Positions 51,967 through 63,365 of a stretch of 64,000 bases of DNA are shown piece after piece; position 1 is the first letter of the stretch, and each line of letters opens with the position of its first letter. The DNA is taken from the NCBI GenBank assembly GCA_038501625.1, contig JAZAYU010000008.1, positions 7,378,938 to 7,442,937 of the forward strand, read 5' to 3'. The translations under genes and the position numbers were made by a program. The stretch is from Corbicula japonica (taxonomy: Eukaryota; Mollusca; Bivalvia; Venerida; Cyrenidae). The notes beneath the pieces are model-generated. The model did no database searches. It saw only the letters and a program-made list of their open reading frames with translations, and was not told the DNA's origin.

Positions 51967-52659
51967 ATTGTCGGATATGGAAATGGGCACTGGTGTCTGA
52001 TTATACAATGTATTGTTAAGCTTCCAGAATGATATTTACAGCGGCGGTTATGAAAGCTGGGCGATTTAAGAGAGTGAACAACAAATTATTAGCCGGTGGT
52101 TTAATTGGTTTCTATAGAATTGGTTTGACCATTCGCTTAATAATTGTTTAGAAAAGATGTAGAAAAAGCAAATCAGCTGAAAGTTTTGCTCTTTCTCGAA
52201 TCTTGTCATTGAACCATGCAAGTGTGTTTCGAAATTCGATTTTTCTTTCGTTTTGCCTGTGGCATGTAGACCAAAAATTGTTGTTTTTTTTAACAAATAT
52301 ATGAAAGCAAACACATTTTATAACTATTAGCATTTACTCGGAAATTGTGTCATCCTATGTATTCAAAAAGGATTTTTTAATCTTCTTTTTTACCTTGAAC
52401 ACGCCATGCCATAATGACAGAATCTATTACAAATATCATAAGCTGTGAAGGAGAATGACACAAATTTCTTACCAATTTTAGCAAAATAAAGGTTCAGGTG
52501 TGAAAGGAAATAAAAATGATTTTTGTCTAGATCATCACATACCAAAATCCACGGCAATATATCTAATTTTTTTACTTGAATAAAGTTCTATAAACATTTT
52601 AAATGATTTCAAAGGCAATGTTCATCCATGTGGCGTCTAAAACCGTTTCTGGCTTATCC
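51967..52659. other. 3' flank of the minus-strand secreted protein gene
   Basis: Low-complexity AT-rich sequence. The frames at 52066-52333 have no recognisable domain. I could not identify an AATAAA signal for the upstream gene with confidence. Confidence 0.45.
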
Positions 52660-53094
52660 CTAGTTTCTTTTCTTGTCTGCTTTTTCTTGATTTCCACTTG
52701 TCTTTGCTTCGCCGCACTGTTCGCTGGAGTTTTCAGACGTAGTATGGCACCCCACGTCGTTGAGAAGTAGGGAGACGATCTGTGTAAACCTTGCATCATC
52801 CACACTCATCGAGACGCACGTTTTTACTTCAGGAAAATTCTCTTCTTTTGGTTTCTTTTCTGCGCTTTTACCATTGTTGCTTGCAGCGTTAACTGATTTT
52901 GGCGCCGGTGTAGCAGGAGCTGGGGTAGGTGGCGCTTTTGTAGTAAGAGTTGGGGTAGGTGGCGCTTTTGTAGTAGGGTTAGGTGGCGCTGCAGTAGCTG
53001 CTGGTGCTGCTGTAGGTGGTGATGGTGAACCTTTGCCATCTACATATGCCGCCACAGTAAAAATGGCAAGGCCAATAACAATCAAGGAGCGCAT
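52660..53094 (-). CDS. Small secreted protein, paralog 1 (Pro/Thr-rich linker, conserved C-terminal module)
   Basis: 144 codons. Residues 1-20 are a clear signal peptide (MRSLIVIGLAIFTVAAYVDG). Residues 21-66 are a low-complexity Pro/Thr/Ala stretch with repeated TKAPPTP, a likely O-glycosylated linker. A lysine/glutamate hinge (EKKPKEEN) leads to a compact module CVSMSVDDARFTQIVSLL with later cysteines and TSENSSE. The same signal peptide type, hinge and module occur in the gene at 63366. A 5'-UTR intron is suggested by ttgctggcag|ataagacATG, an acceptor 7 bases before the start, and the other gene has the same arrangement. I do not recognise the family. The role is unknown; an extracellular peptide or mucosal component is possible. 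Both are inferences from composition. Confidence 0.8.
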   Translation of the reverse strand: MRSLIVIGLAIFTVAAYVDGKGSPSPPTAAPAATAAPPNPTTKAPPTPTLTTKAPPTPAPATPAPKSVNAASNNGKSAEKKPKEENFPEVKTCVSMSVDDARFTQIVSLLLNDVGCHTTSENSSEQCGEAKTSGNQEKADKKRN

Positions 53095-53351
53095 GTCTTA
53101 TCTGCCAGCAACATCATAAAACATTCAGTGAATAAAAAGAAAAACAATGGGAAGTCCTTGTGCGATCGGGTAATTAATTCATTAATTTGGATTAATATAC
53201 GATATGATGTATGTTTGTCTCTTTACAGTTTTAACTTTATATTAAATAATAAATGTTAAATAGCTTTAAGCGGAAATAGAAAACAAATAAAAAAGTATTG
53301 TCCCAATGAAAGCCTTAGTTTTATTTGATAAAACTTTTATTCGTCAACAAT

Positions 53352-54425
53352 AGCTTACGGCGTTGCTCCAATTTTCGTTGATATGTCATAGATAAAAAAG
53401 AAAAAATATCAAAATCTCTCAAACGGCTAAATGCAGTTCCATCAAACTTTGCACAAATCAATGCTACATTTATATGTTTATTTTACATACGTTAAACAAC
53501 AGAGCACAAAAACGAAGCAACAGAAGACAACAATTCAAATTCCCATATGAGTAAAATGAAACTGACAACAATTTGTAAGGTCCTTCAAATGATAGTGCCT
53601 CTAGCTGGGAGCGAACCCGCACCGTCACGGCGACAGTGCCTTGCCCTGCAATTCCGGTGACGCAACCAACTGAGCTAGCCGGAACAACCGACTAAAAAGA
53701 TGATCGGATAGCCCTGATATATGAAACCATCACTGCATGACATTGGTAACGGGTTATTTTACTGATTATATGTATGAGACTTTTTACGTCCACCACACTA
53801 CACAAATAGCGCTACTGTGAATTTCAAAGGATAGTGCCTCTAGCTGGGAGCGAACCCCCACCGTCACAGAGACAGCGCGAGGCCCTGCTATTCCGGCGAA
53901 GTAACTAACTGAGCTAGCCGGGACAACCCCCCTCCAAAAAATTTGATCGGATAGCCCTGATATACGTAACCATCACTGCATGACATCGGTAACGGGTTAT
54001 TTTACTGATAACAGTACTGACTATTGTACGGGGAGACTTTTTACGGCCGCCACACTGCACAAATAGCGCTACTGAGAATTTCAAAGGATAGTGCCTCTAG
54101 CTGGGAGCGAACCGCACCGTCAAAAGAACAATTTTGAAGAGAGAAATCAACATATTTATTTTTGTCATCCGTTTTTGCTACCAGGAAATTGACGAACAAA
54201 CACACTTTTACAAATATCTCATATTGTATACATTTGTTAGACAAAAGGACCTTAGATATTGTTGTCAATACCTCATTACTCATGAGGGCATTTAAACCGA
54301 TGTTTAGTGTTGCTCCGTTTTTATGTTTGGTTGCAAAAAGTATTTTAGGTCTAACTATTTTTCTTTACTGTTCTAACTTTTCTTAATTTATGTAAAATAA
54401 ACATACATTCTTTTTATCAATGACA
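53352..54425. mobile_element. Copy of the 706-bp MITE family interrupted by SINE units
   Basis: The left arm 53365-53585 (aaaatatcaaaatctctcaa, caaactttgcacaaatcaat) and right arm 54135-54420 (gggcatttaaaccgatgttt, taaaataaacatacattctt) are the two halves of the family at 23387-24092. The stretch 53588-54125 between them is tRNA-SINE sequence. Divergence is higher than in the 23-kb copy. Confidence 0.7.
53588..54125 (-). mobile_element. tandem tRNA-derived SINE units (two and a part)
   Basis: Heads begin at 53588, 53826 and 54082 (gatagtgcctctagctggga on the plus strand), a spacing of about 240 bp. Each head carries the complement of ggctagctcagt and gggttcgctccc. Bodies share ggtaacgggttattttactg and gactttttacg. 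The third head is cut after about 40 bases at 54121. The same family is at 10562. Confidence 0.85.
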
Positions 54426-55004
54426 ACTGCCATATCACCTTAACATTACCTAATTAATTATTTGTTAACTTGAAAATAACACAACCGCAAAATGTGTACA
54501 AATTAAAACTATTACCTTGTTGATGCTTTAATTGAGAAAATTCGCAAGAAAGGATCAACGTATCTGGAATGGTGGCGGCGAGCTCGAAGATTATAAAGAG
54601 ACTCCCTCACAATGGACCCTTTTACCGTTTGTCCACATTTAAGTGGTCAAAGCCGGATTTTTAACAAAATTCTTTACAAAATCAACAACATCAATATTAA
54701 AAAAGATTAGAATTCCGAAAGTTTGCGATCTTGTGTAAATATTCACTATACTGTACCATTTTTATTAATAATAACGATTGAATTTAGACCCACTTTTACA
54801 CGTTAAAGGAAACTAGCCAAATATGTAAACGTAAGACGTCGTCTCATAGCTGGACCAGGCACCAGCTACAGTTTCTAGTCAAACCAAGGTGAAGCTTTCC
54901 ACAACAATTATCGTTGTTTGTCGTATGCGAGTTTGCACACACTGGGTTTTAATCAGTACAGATTTAGATTAACATTATCTGAGCGTTTGAAAACGGGATT
55001 TCAT
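54426..55004. other. Unassigned non-coding sequence
   Basis: Nothing recognised apart from a short gaagattataaagagact near 54575 that resembles a scrap of hairpin MITE B. Confidence 0.45.
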
Positions 55005-55550
55005 AATAACTTGGCACATGTGTTGACCATACCAAGCCGATGTGTCACCTGCAAAATCCGGCTCAAGATCATAAAACTAAGATTGGAGATCAGTCTCAAA
55101 TCTCAAGCTTCTGATTGGCTGAAATGGCGACCAGTCGCTATTTCAGCCAATCAGATGCTTGGGATTTTAAAACTGGTCTCCAGATCTAGTTTTACGATCT
55201 TGGGCACAGGTCTCCTAGGTCCAAAGTCAAAGAAAACGTTACTATAATAGATATTTGTTCGTGCTCTAACTTAGTTATGAATGGACTGATAACAAAAAAT
55301 AATTTGGCACATGTTATGACCATACCAAGACAATGTGTTACGCTCAGAATCCAGCTTCCCAGGTCCATGGTCAAGGTCACTGTTACAAAAAAAAAAGAAT
55401 TTTCATCCCTTGTCCGGGCTATAACTTCAATATGAAGGGCTCGATTTCAAAATAACTTGGCATATGTCATGACCAAATCAAAGTAGAATGATGCGAGCAA
55501 GACCCAGCTGTCTAGGTTGAAGGTCAAGGTCACTGTTAGTAAACAAGACT
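55005..55550. repeat. ~153-bp tandem repeat, three copies, one holding a MITE
   Basis: The phrase acttggcacatgtgttgacc and variants recurs near 55009, 55303 and 55458. Removing the 144-bp MITE in the first unit gives spacings of about 152 and 155 bp. Units also share 'ggtcaaggtcactgtta' and resemble the 162-bp repeat at 318-1110. Confidence 0.8.
55062..55205. mobile_element. Hairpin MITE family B, inserted in a tandem repeat unit
   Basis: Palindrome from gctcaagatcataaaactaa to ctagttttacgatcttgggc, with centre gaaatggcgaccagtcgctatttc. The neighbouring tandem units provide the empty site (cagaatccagcttcccaggt). Confidence 0.9.
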
Positions 55551-56865
55551 TTTCTTGTTTATGTAACTATAATCATAGTAGATGCCATATTCCAGGTGCC
55601 GACTTTTCAAAAGCACCATCTGATGCTGTAAAATAGTATCAAGATGATGTGTTACTTGAGAAACCCCTCCCAATGCCGACGAGCGGGTGCACATTTGTAG
55701 TGTAATTTTGCTTTTACAGCAGGTATGTTCCTGGCACTCAACATTCAAAACTTTATCGTGTCTGGGTTAAGCACAGGGATTCCCATTGAGAGTATGTTGC
55801 TACGGGCCTCAAATCTACAAAATTTTACATCCGTATGGCGTATTACAACTATGTTCGATTTCGCTACATGTTCTATACGACGAGTCGCTGGCTCGAACGT
55901 CTAATGGCCGTTTGTCTGCGTGGATCATCGCGATATTTTGTGTGCTGCAATTTCTGTCTCCAAAGTAGACTTGGGGTAATGTTTATGCTACTACAGAAAT
56001 AATGCATCTTGTTTGATGCCAAGTAATGAATGCCAAAATTGTAGCATCCAAATGATGCTAATTTAATGTAAGTATTACAGTTTAAAAAAAATAAATGTCT
56101 CACTTGAGTTTCCTCCAAGTTAACCTAAGCTCGAAGCAAAATATTGCATATTTAAGAAAGTTGTAGGTACGTATATTTAAAGATGACCACTCTGCAAAAA
56201 TTAATGTATGGTTTCAGCAGACAGGCGATTCAAATAATCGGCCAATAAGAAACAAAATCATGCCTCACGGGGTGCACGTGCAAAAAGTTTCGTAACACCA
56301 TTCGGTGCGAACGGTAAAACATCGGACAGATTAGTGAAATGTACTCATGAGTCATGAGTGTATATGTACCAAGATCTGTAAGTTGTACTGACCGAGCTTG
56401 AGAACATACAGAAATATTACAGAAGGAACAATGCACTGTTTCGTTTTGTTGTCAGTATTTATAAATGAATCGAACACGTTTAAAACATCCTCTAAAGAGG
56501 CGTTTAATTTTAGAACGAGTAGCTTTATTTCATGTTTAAACAACATCCCATTTTATTTGAAATTAATCTGGACGAAAAGTGGCCCAGGTTCTAAATCAAA
56601 CATATGAACTGTGAATATCTTTTGTAATTGGAGGAAAACATTTCGTTTTTATTCAAATTAAAAAGCGTACCAACGCGTTGTGAGTTGTATGTCGATATAA
56701 CGACCCCTTGTTTTGGAATCCTTATAAATTCGGGCAGTTTACTCTTAGCGCTTCAAAAATTAATAAAGATTCAACTCGGCTTGCAAACACATTCGCCTCT
56801 GATTACAAAAGTAAGTCTTAACGTAACATTTTTTTTTATTTTATAAGCCAGTGTTTAAAATAAAT
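55551..56865. other. Unassigned non-coding sequence
   Basis: The many short overlapping frames at 55536-56846 show no recognisable domain or shared structure. No repeat arm is evident. Confidence 0.45.
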
Positions 56866-56930
56866 TAAAAAATAAACAAACAAATAAATAAATGAATATA
56901 CAAGTAAATGAATAAATATAAATAAATAGA

Positions 56931-56981
<51 letters not shown>

Positions 56982-56982
56982 A
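56866..56982. repeat. (AAAT)n microsatellite
   Basis: An imperfect then perfect aaat/aata run of about 117 bp. On the minus strand it translates as a FIYL repeat, which is an artefact. Confidence 0.97.
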
Positions 56983-58021
56983 TGTACTCGCAAACTCTCT
57001 TAATTTTATTTTTTTATTTGAACCTCGTGTCTGAGGCAGAAGCGCAGAATATTTCAAGGACTTGTGCATATTTGACAAACAATTTGATCAGAAAGGAATA
57101 ATGTCAAATAATTTCGTTTCCAATTTTAATCTGTTTTAAATCCGAACATTTAACGTAGAGTACGTTTAATTTCATTACAAGGAAATGAATAATACAAAAT
57201 TATTTATGCTATTTTCAATGTTATCAGGCAATTAGATCCTATTTCAACAGAAAAAATCATTTTTTATTATTTGTTAAAATTTATTGAAAGCGGATTCATT
57301 AATTTTTCTTCTTAATATATATGTTGTATTTCCATGTATTCTCAACATAATTATTATTGAAAAAATCTTACGGTATATGATTTTGTTCATTTAAAAATCT
57401 ATTTGTTTAAACAAGGACAAATGGTTAAAATATTGTAAAATACATGTATTAAATGTCTTAAACTCAGTTGTGAGAAAAAAACACCAGTATCATATACTGG
57501 TCTGTTGGCTATATGTAACACAGGATATTTTAATGTTTTATTTGTTAGCTGCTGGATTATTGTAATAAATGTCATATATAAAAATTCAGATTATTTAAAA
57601 ATTTTATTTCCTGAAAGAGGTGTCCCCAAGTGGCCTATAAAACTTCTGAAAGCGTCATAACATGTCTTTTTTAATTTCATTTTCATATACCTTGGGTATG
57701 CATCTAACCACTTGCAAAGTTTCATTATAATCTACTCAATTTAAGGTAAAAAGACTAAAAGAGGTAAAACTGTAGGGATCGTCATATTAAAACATCATCT
57801 TAAAATTTTGTTCGATTTCATTAAAGGACTCGATAATGGTTCAATATAGATCTATTACTAATTAACCTGAATGTGTTTGGGCTAGATCGTGAACTATTTC
57901 AGCGTTACAGTCACAGACACCTGTTTAGAGGTCCTTTTCTGGCCAGTATGTCAGTACTGCTATATAGGCTTAAAACAGAGCTCTTGTATCAAGTCTGGTC
58001 AATTCCATCTAATAAATGAGC
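56983..58021. other. AT-rich non-coding sequence
   Basis: I see no gene, RNA or defined repeat here. Confidence 0.5.
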
Positions 58022-58190
58022 GATCTGTATCACGAGATGCAACTTCCCAGAACACAAAATATCCCCGTTTTCGAAAAAAAAATTCTTGTTATATTAAATA
58101 ACTATTTTATGTATGAACTGTTATTTTTCAAAAACTGGGATATTTTGTGTTCTATGTGATTGTAGTTGTATCTCATGCTGTAGATCATCC
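58022..58190. repeat. Hairpin element
   Basis: The left arm gatctgtatcacgagatgca...agaacacaaaatatccccgt is the complement of actgggatattttgtgttct...atctcatgctgtagatc. Spacer about 50 bp of A/T-rich sequence. A palindromic run of 'tatag' and 'ggcctatat' follows at 58237-58270. Confidence 0.8.
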
Positions 58191-59544
58191 GTTTATTTCC
58201 TGAAATTGCCCACTTTTGGATCTAGAGACCTGTAAGCCTATATATAGGCCTATATAGCTCTATAGGCATATAGGGCCAGCAAAGGACCCCTTAACAAGTG
58301 TCTGTGGTTACAGTAACACCTTTTCTCACTTACTAGACAGAAAAATCTCTATTTTTAGCCGTGTGAGATTTCCTTTTCTTGCATACCAGATCAGGTCATC
58401 CGGTGTTTTCACCCGTGTAGGAAATTTCGATCCTACACCCCCGCCCCCCCCCCCCCCCCATGTAGAATGAGTCACGTGAGTGAAGTCACGTCTTCAAATA
58501 TCTGACGTAATATATTCAAGTTAGCACTTGACGTCATTTATAAAAAAAGATTGCTTTAACGTCAATATTTCAGCATAATGAAAATAAATAAGTTTGTATC
58601 AGGGCGGGTAATCAAACTGCACCTTACCATGCATATTGTAAACAAAAGTCCGCCATCTTGGATGAAAATTGGTAAGTTTTTTACTTTTACTCATTTAATA
58701 AATAACTCGTAAAATTGAGATATACCTAAGAACCTGCTACACATTTTTCCGAATCTTTTGGTACCTAGATGGAATATAAACTCCAAGTGGAAAACAAGTT
58801 ACCTCGGTCATGGAAACTGAATCGGCGAGAAATGAGAAAGAATTTTTAGGGTAAAGTGCAGGTAAATTTGTCATTTTGTATGTTTTTCGCCAAGAAAGGT
58901 AGTTTTGTCTGTAATCACACGAAAAATTGAATTCCATTTTAAATTTCATGTCCCAAGACAACTTTTTTAGTCAAAGAAACCACTATTTCGCAGCAAAATG
59001 AGCAAATATCCTTTATGGTAAAGTGCAGTTCTGAAAATTAAATGATAAAGTGCAGTTGACTTTTTTCCTCAACTAAACATAAAACATCGCCGTCGTATTT
59101 CCCTGATTTATATGACCATATAAACACATGTCCGACACGTAATCAATTAAAGAAATAAAATGTAACATTAAGGAGACTCCTCAATATCAAATTCCGGCTT
59201 AAAACATGTAATGTTTTGATCCGCTTCTCTGAACTTTGGCTTGTTCAGTTGTCACCTGCCAACGAAAAACTCCGGGCTTGCGTATTTTTTATTGAATTAA
59301 TTAACCTGGTACAAAAAAATCGTTTGAGTCAAAATAAAAAAGTAATATTGGCAGTGAAACAGCTTTTGCTTTAACGATCGGTGCCTGATTGTAAAATATT
59401 GAAAATATTCTTAATTAAACTTAACCATTATAGATATTTAGGAGACCAACACAGATAGTTTCGTATGCTGAAATTACCTGGAAATCGCTCTTTAATCTAG
59501 TTAAAAACGCATAATTGACAGTATCTAGGTTCCATGTGTTTCAG

Positions 59545-59760
59545 ATCATGAATAACATATGTGAACATTGTGGAGCGCCATTCAATACACGTGCCGCAAT
59601 GCGTGTCCATTGCAAGGCCATCCATCAGAAGCCGTTTCCGTACAAGTGTTGCGGTAAAGGTTTTAGGGATAAAACCGAACTGAGAAGACATAGGTTAATA
59701 ATGTCCATTTTAAAGTATAAACACACAAAAGTGAAACGCGTAATGCAAAATCGAACATAG
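59545..59760 (+). CDS. C2H2 zinc-finger exon inside the transposon
   Basis: An acceptor-like tgtgtttcag (ending 59544) is followed by ATG (59548) and NNICEHCGAPFNTRAAMRVH. Finger 1 is complete: CX2C, then 12 residues, HX4H. Linker QKPFPYK leads to a second finger with the two cysteines adjacent (KCCGKGFRDKTELRRHR), so it has lost its CX2C spacing. A donor-like cataggttaat follows at 59693, and beyond it the frame loses zinc-finger character, although it stays open to a stop at 59758-59760. It may be an exon captured from a host zinc-finger gene, or the remaining DNA-binding end of a transposase. Expression is not known. Confidence 0.6.
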   Translation: MMNNICEHCGAPFNTRAAMRVHCKAIHQKPFPYKCCGKGFRDKTELRRHRLIMSILKYKHTKVKRVMQNRT

Positions 59761-60749
59761 TGGCAATGGGCTGTCAGATTCTTTATTAGATATCAATGGA
59801 ATCGAGTCCTGTAGGACGCTTCGCCGGCGATCATACTGTATTCACCTAGGAATGTCTTTCTTCCTGATTAAACGTAAAAAGCATATATTTTTAAATTGTA
59901 TATTCGTTCCTCGCTACAAAGTTCCAAAGAGTTTTTGACCATTGCAGTATAAAACAGACATTGCTTTGTTCACGTCCTTAAATCTCATAGTTCGCCTATT
60001 TATAGACCTTTATATATAATATTAGGCTGTAAGCATAAAAACATAAAAAGATGTTGGAATTGTTCCACAACTGCTTGTGTACATTTTACTTCTAGTACGC
60101 ATACACAAATGTTAAGTATTATAATAAAATGTACATACATAATACTTGATTGATTTGTTAAAACCGTATACATTGTGTTAGTTCAGGTCGGCAACACATA
60201 CATCATGCAAAACATGGAGCAAATAAGAAATTGTGTTTAATAGTTAATATTGTTAGGTCATTTGGTTTTTGAAAGAGGTGTGAGGATATATTGCCGATCT
60301 AAGTGTATTTTACTTGAACCGCAGAAGTGGGATAACACGACACTCAGACCGTCAATGTATCCTCACATGTATATCTATTCAAGAAACCTTATAATTGTTT
60401 GATTATACTGCAAAACCTTCGAACAATAGATATATAGAAAATATTGGAATTTAATAAATGGGGCTCATTTATTTTTAAACGGCACTCTTTCCACTGAGCC
60501 TCAAAAGTACACGTTTGACGTCGTGTTTTCATCTAAGTGACGTCTCTTCTAAATAGCTTAGATGGACTGCAGATTCGTTATTTTTTTACAATTCAGAATA
60601 ATTTTATTACTTTTAACATAAAACGTTCACACAATCATTCTCTGTAAAGATTTCAGTAAACCCTGAAAATACCAGTGAGCAAATAAGGCGATTGACTTTA
60701 TGCATTTCCCGGCAATTCAAAACAATATGGCGTAATACAATAAAATATA
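59761..60749. other. Central part of the transposon, non-coding
   Basis: AT-rich sequence. No transposase motif or long frame. Confidence 0.5.
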
Positions 60750-61735
60750 TGGAGGCAAAAGCTGTTTCACTGCCAATATTACTTTTTTATTTTGATACAA
60801 ACGATGTTTTTGTACCAGCTATAAGAATTCAATAAAAAATACGCAAGCCCGGAGTTTTTCATTCGCCGTTGAACAAGCGAAAGTTCAGAGAAGCGGATCA
60901 AAACATTACATGTTTTAAGCCGGAATTTGATATTGAGGAGTCTCCTTAATGTTACATTTTATTTCTTTAATTGATTACGTGTCGGACATGTGTTTATATG
61001 GTCATATAAGTCAGGGAAATACGACGGCGATGTTTTATGTTTAGTTGAGGAAAAAAGTCAACTGCACTTTATCATTTAATTTTCAGAACTGCACTTTACC
61101 ATAAGGGATATTTGCTCATTTTGCTGCGAAATAGTGGTTTCTTTGACTAAAAAAGTTGTCTTAGGACATGAAATTTAAAATGGAATTCAATTTTTCGTGT
61201 GATTACAGACAAAACTACCTTTCTTGGCGAAAAACATACAAAATGACAAATTTACCTGCACTTTACCCTAAATATTCTTGCTCATTTCTCGCCGATTCAG
61301 TTTCCATGACCGAGGTAACTTGTTTTCCACTTGGAGTTTATATTCCATCTAGGTACCAAAAGATTCGGAAAAATGTGTAGCAGGTTCTTAGGTATATCTC
61401 AATTTTACGAGTTATTTATTAAATGAGTAAAAGTAAAAAACTTACCAATTTTCATCCAAGATGGCGGACTTTTGTTTACAAAATGCATGGTAAGGTGCAG
61501 TTTGATTACCCGCCCTGTGTATACTTACACAAAAATGTTATAAATAATAAAAGGTATGCAAGAAAAAGTATCTTGCATGAGAAATTCGGTAAAGATAGAA
61601 AAATCTGTCACCTCGGGTGAACTGTTTTGGCGGGAACTCGGCAGAGCCTCGTTCCCGCAAAACAGTTAACCCGGTGACAGATTTTTCCATCTTCACCTCA
61701 CACTCATGCATGATACTTATAATCTCGCATGGCCT

Positions 61736-62481
61736 TATCTAACTCTCCGCGTGCTCGCGTACTTTCTTATTATTGAGCACCATATTAATTGAGTACTTTC
61801 ATTATTGATTTAAACTACGTCATGATGCTTATTTCTACGTCATCTAAATTTGTAAAGTGACGTAATTAAACGAATGTTTACTTTTTCAAATAGACTAGAG
61901 CAATCTGTTGATTTTGTTTTATCAGGATTTTGTTAAAAAAATCATTTGGAAAGGATACACTCGGAGGTTTCTAAATTCTTAACGCTGGAGCTTGGAAGTG
62001 TTTATCGTGGTATGAGTCCGAAATTGCTACTTTTTAAAGTGTTTCATTCTTATACCGCTGTTGCGAGCTTCGTTAAACATCAGGATCTATGAAGAAAGTG
62101 AATGGAAAATAAAATAGGAAACATACTGCTGCGGGATATTTCAACTGGTACAATTCATTTTTTTCTTAATTTTGAATTGTAACGAAATCACGGATAACCT
62201 TAAAAATCGCAGATCCGTTATCCGTTTTCAACGGATGAACCAGCTGTTTTCATGCAATGAAAAAAACGATTCTTTTGCTTTCTTTTATTTGTAACGATAT
62301 TGTTGAAGGCCTACATGGTGTTTAATTAACTTTGACAGGACTGTGTATTCGTGACTGATTTACCGTTCCTACTGGAAGTTACGCGAAAGAAATAGTTCTC
62401 TAAAATTCTTGCGTTATTTTTTAATTTTAAAGAATTTTGTTTGAATCTTTAAGAAGTAAGTGAGAAAAATAATCAATCATT
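61736..62481. other. Unassigned non-coding sequence
   Basis: Nothing recognised. A short symmetric atccgttatccgttttcaac patch lies near 62212-62232. Confidence 0.45.
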
Positions 62482-62611
62482 GGTATTCGGCGAAGATCGC
62501 GGTATCCCAACCCTCGGGCAATGCTTTCCAGACGGAAACTCGGCACAGCCTCGTTTCCGTCTGGAAAGCATTACCCTCGGGTTGAGATACCGCGGTCTTC
62601 GCCGAATACCA
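62482..62611. repeat. 130-bp near-perfect hairpin
   Basis: The left arm ggtattcggcgaagatcgcg...tgctttccagacggaaac is the complement of gtttccgtctggaaagca...cgcggtcttcgccgaatacc. The loop is actcggcacagcctc, nearly the same as the loop of the unrelated-arm hairpins at 7185 and 61640. Confidence 0.93.
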
Positions 62612-62933
62612 ATGATAGATTCTCTTATATAGACCGCCTTTTGGACTGACAAAAATGATCCTAAAACTAGGATGTATTTATTTCGTCAAAAGTGCCAAAA
62701 GGGACATTGACGTAGTGGTTTAATATTCGTCTTAATTTTGGGCGTGATCTTCGTGTTTTTATTGTAATTGTTTTTATTTAAACAAAAATATTTTTGCGAA
62801 AACAGTCGTTTAACATGTTCTCAAACATTATTCATGTCTCCCTTCTTAAGCCAGTGTTAGGGTGGGGTGGAATTGTATTGTCATACATCTTGACATGTAT
62901 CACAAAGCGATAACTCTTGTAAATATTCCAGTC

Positions 62934-62935
<2 letters not shown>

Positions 62936-62974
<39 letters not shown>

Positions 62975-62992
62975 ACAACAACAACAACATAA
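62936..62992. repeat. (ATC)n-(AAC)n microsatellite
   Basis: About 13 atc units, then about five aac units and a short gat run. The minus-strand poly-Met frame is an artefact. Confidence 0.97.
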
Positions 62993-63365
62993 TGATGATG
63001 ATAAGAAGAAAAATAATATATTTTAACAACATCACCCATTTAATTTTTTGTCGATATAAAATAAATGCGAAAAAATTACATAAGCCTAATAGTAAAACAT
63101 TTTTATTTTTTACCCACATTAGAAAAACTTAAGAACATGACCACTATACATTTGTATTTTATGGAATTGTTGTTCAACTGTAGATAGTAATTATAGTTTT
63201 TTTCTAGTTGTATTCAATATTCAAAGTTTAACGATTTTTGATTACAAAAAATCGCCAATAAGAAAGTTAAAAAATCTTATTGATATACAGTAAAGAACTA
63301 TTTTTTTAATTATTAAATAATTTTGTTTCCATAACTTCGTGTTCATTTTGTATTGGTAGATAAAA

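Larger units (their letters stand above)
58600..61517. mobile_element. 2.9-kb DNA transposon, ~0.77-kb TIRs, 5-bp TSD TGTAT
   Basis: The ends cagggcgggtaatcaaactg and cagtttgattacccgccctg are perfect inverted repeats. The inverted similarity runs from 58600 to about 59380 on the left and 60750 to 61517 on the right. TGTAT at 58595-58599 and 61518-61522 is a 5-bp target duplication, and the intact site aagtatgtatattgacac in the 6.9-kb copy confirms it. The arms are very similar, which suggests a young insertion. Because the arms match, the same 70-codon frame (61168-61380 and its mirror 58961-58737) appears twice. The core contains a zinc-finger exon but no recognised transposase. Confidence 0.93.
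58384..61735. repeat. Foldback repeat family 'ATCAGGTCATCC', copy 2, split by a transposon
   Basis: 58384-58599 and 61518-61735 together reproduce 6887-7275. The left part differs by a 15-bp C-run at 58442-58459 and an extra 'cact' near 58525. The terminal hairpin (61600-61690) again has the loop gggaactcggcagagcctcg. Confidence 0.92.

Noticed and set aside
58737..61380. Two identical 70-74 aa frames as paralogous genes
   Set aside because: They are mirror images within the two terminal inverted repeats of one transposon. Identity comes from the repeat, and no domain is seen.
62936..63119. 95-aa frame with a poly-methionine run
   Set aside because: It is translation of an (ATC)n microsatellite on the minus strand.
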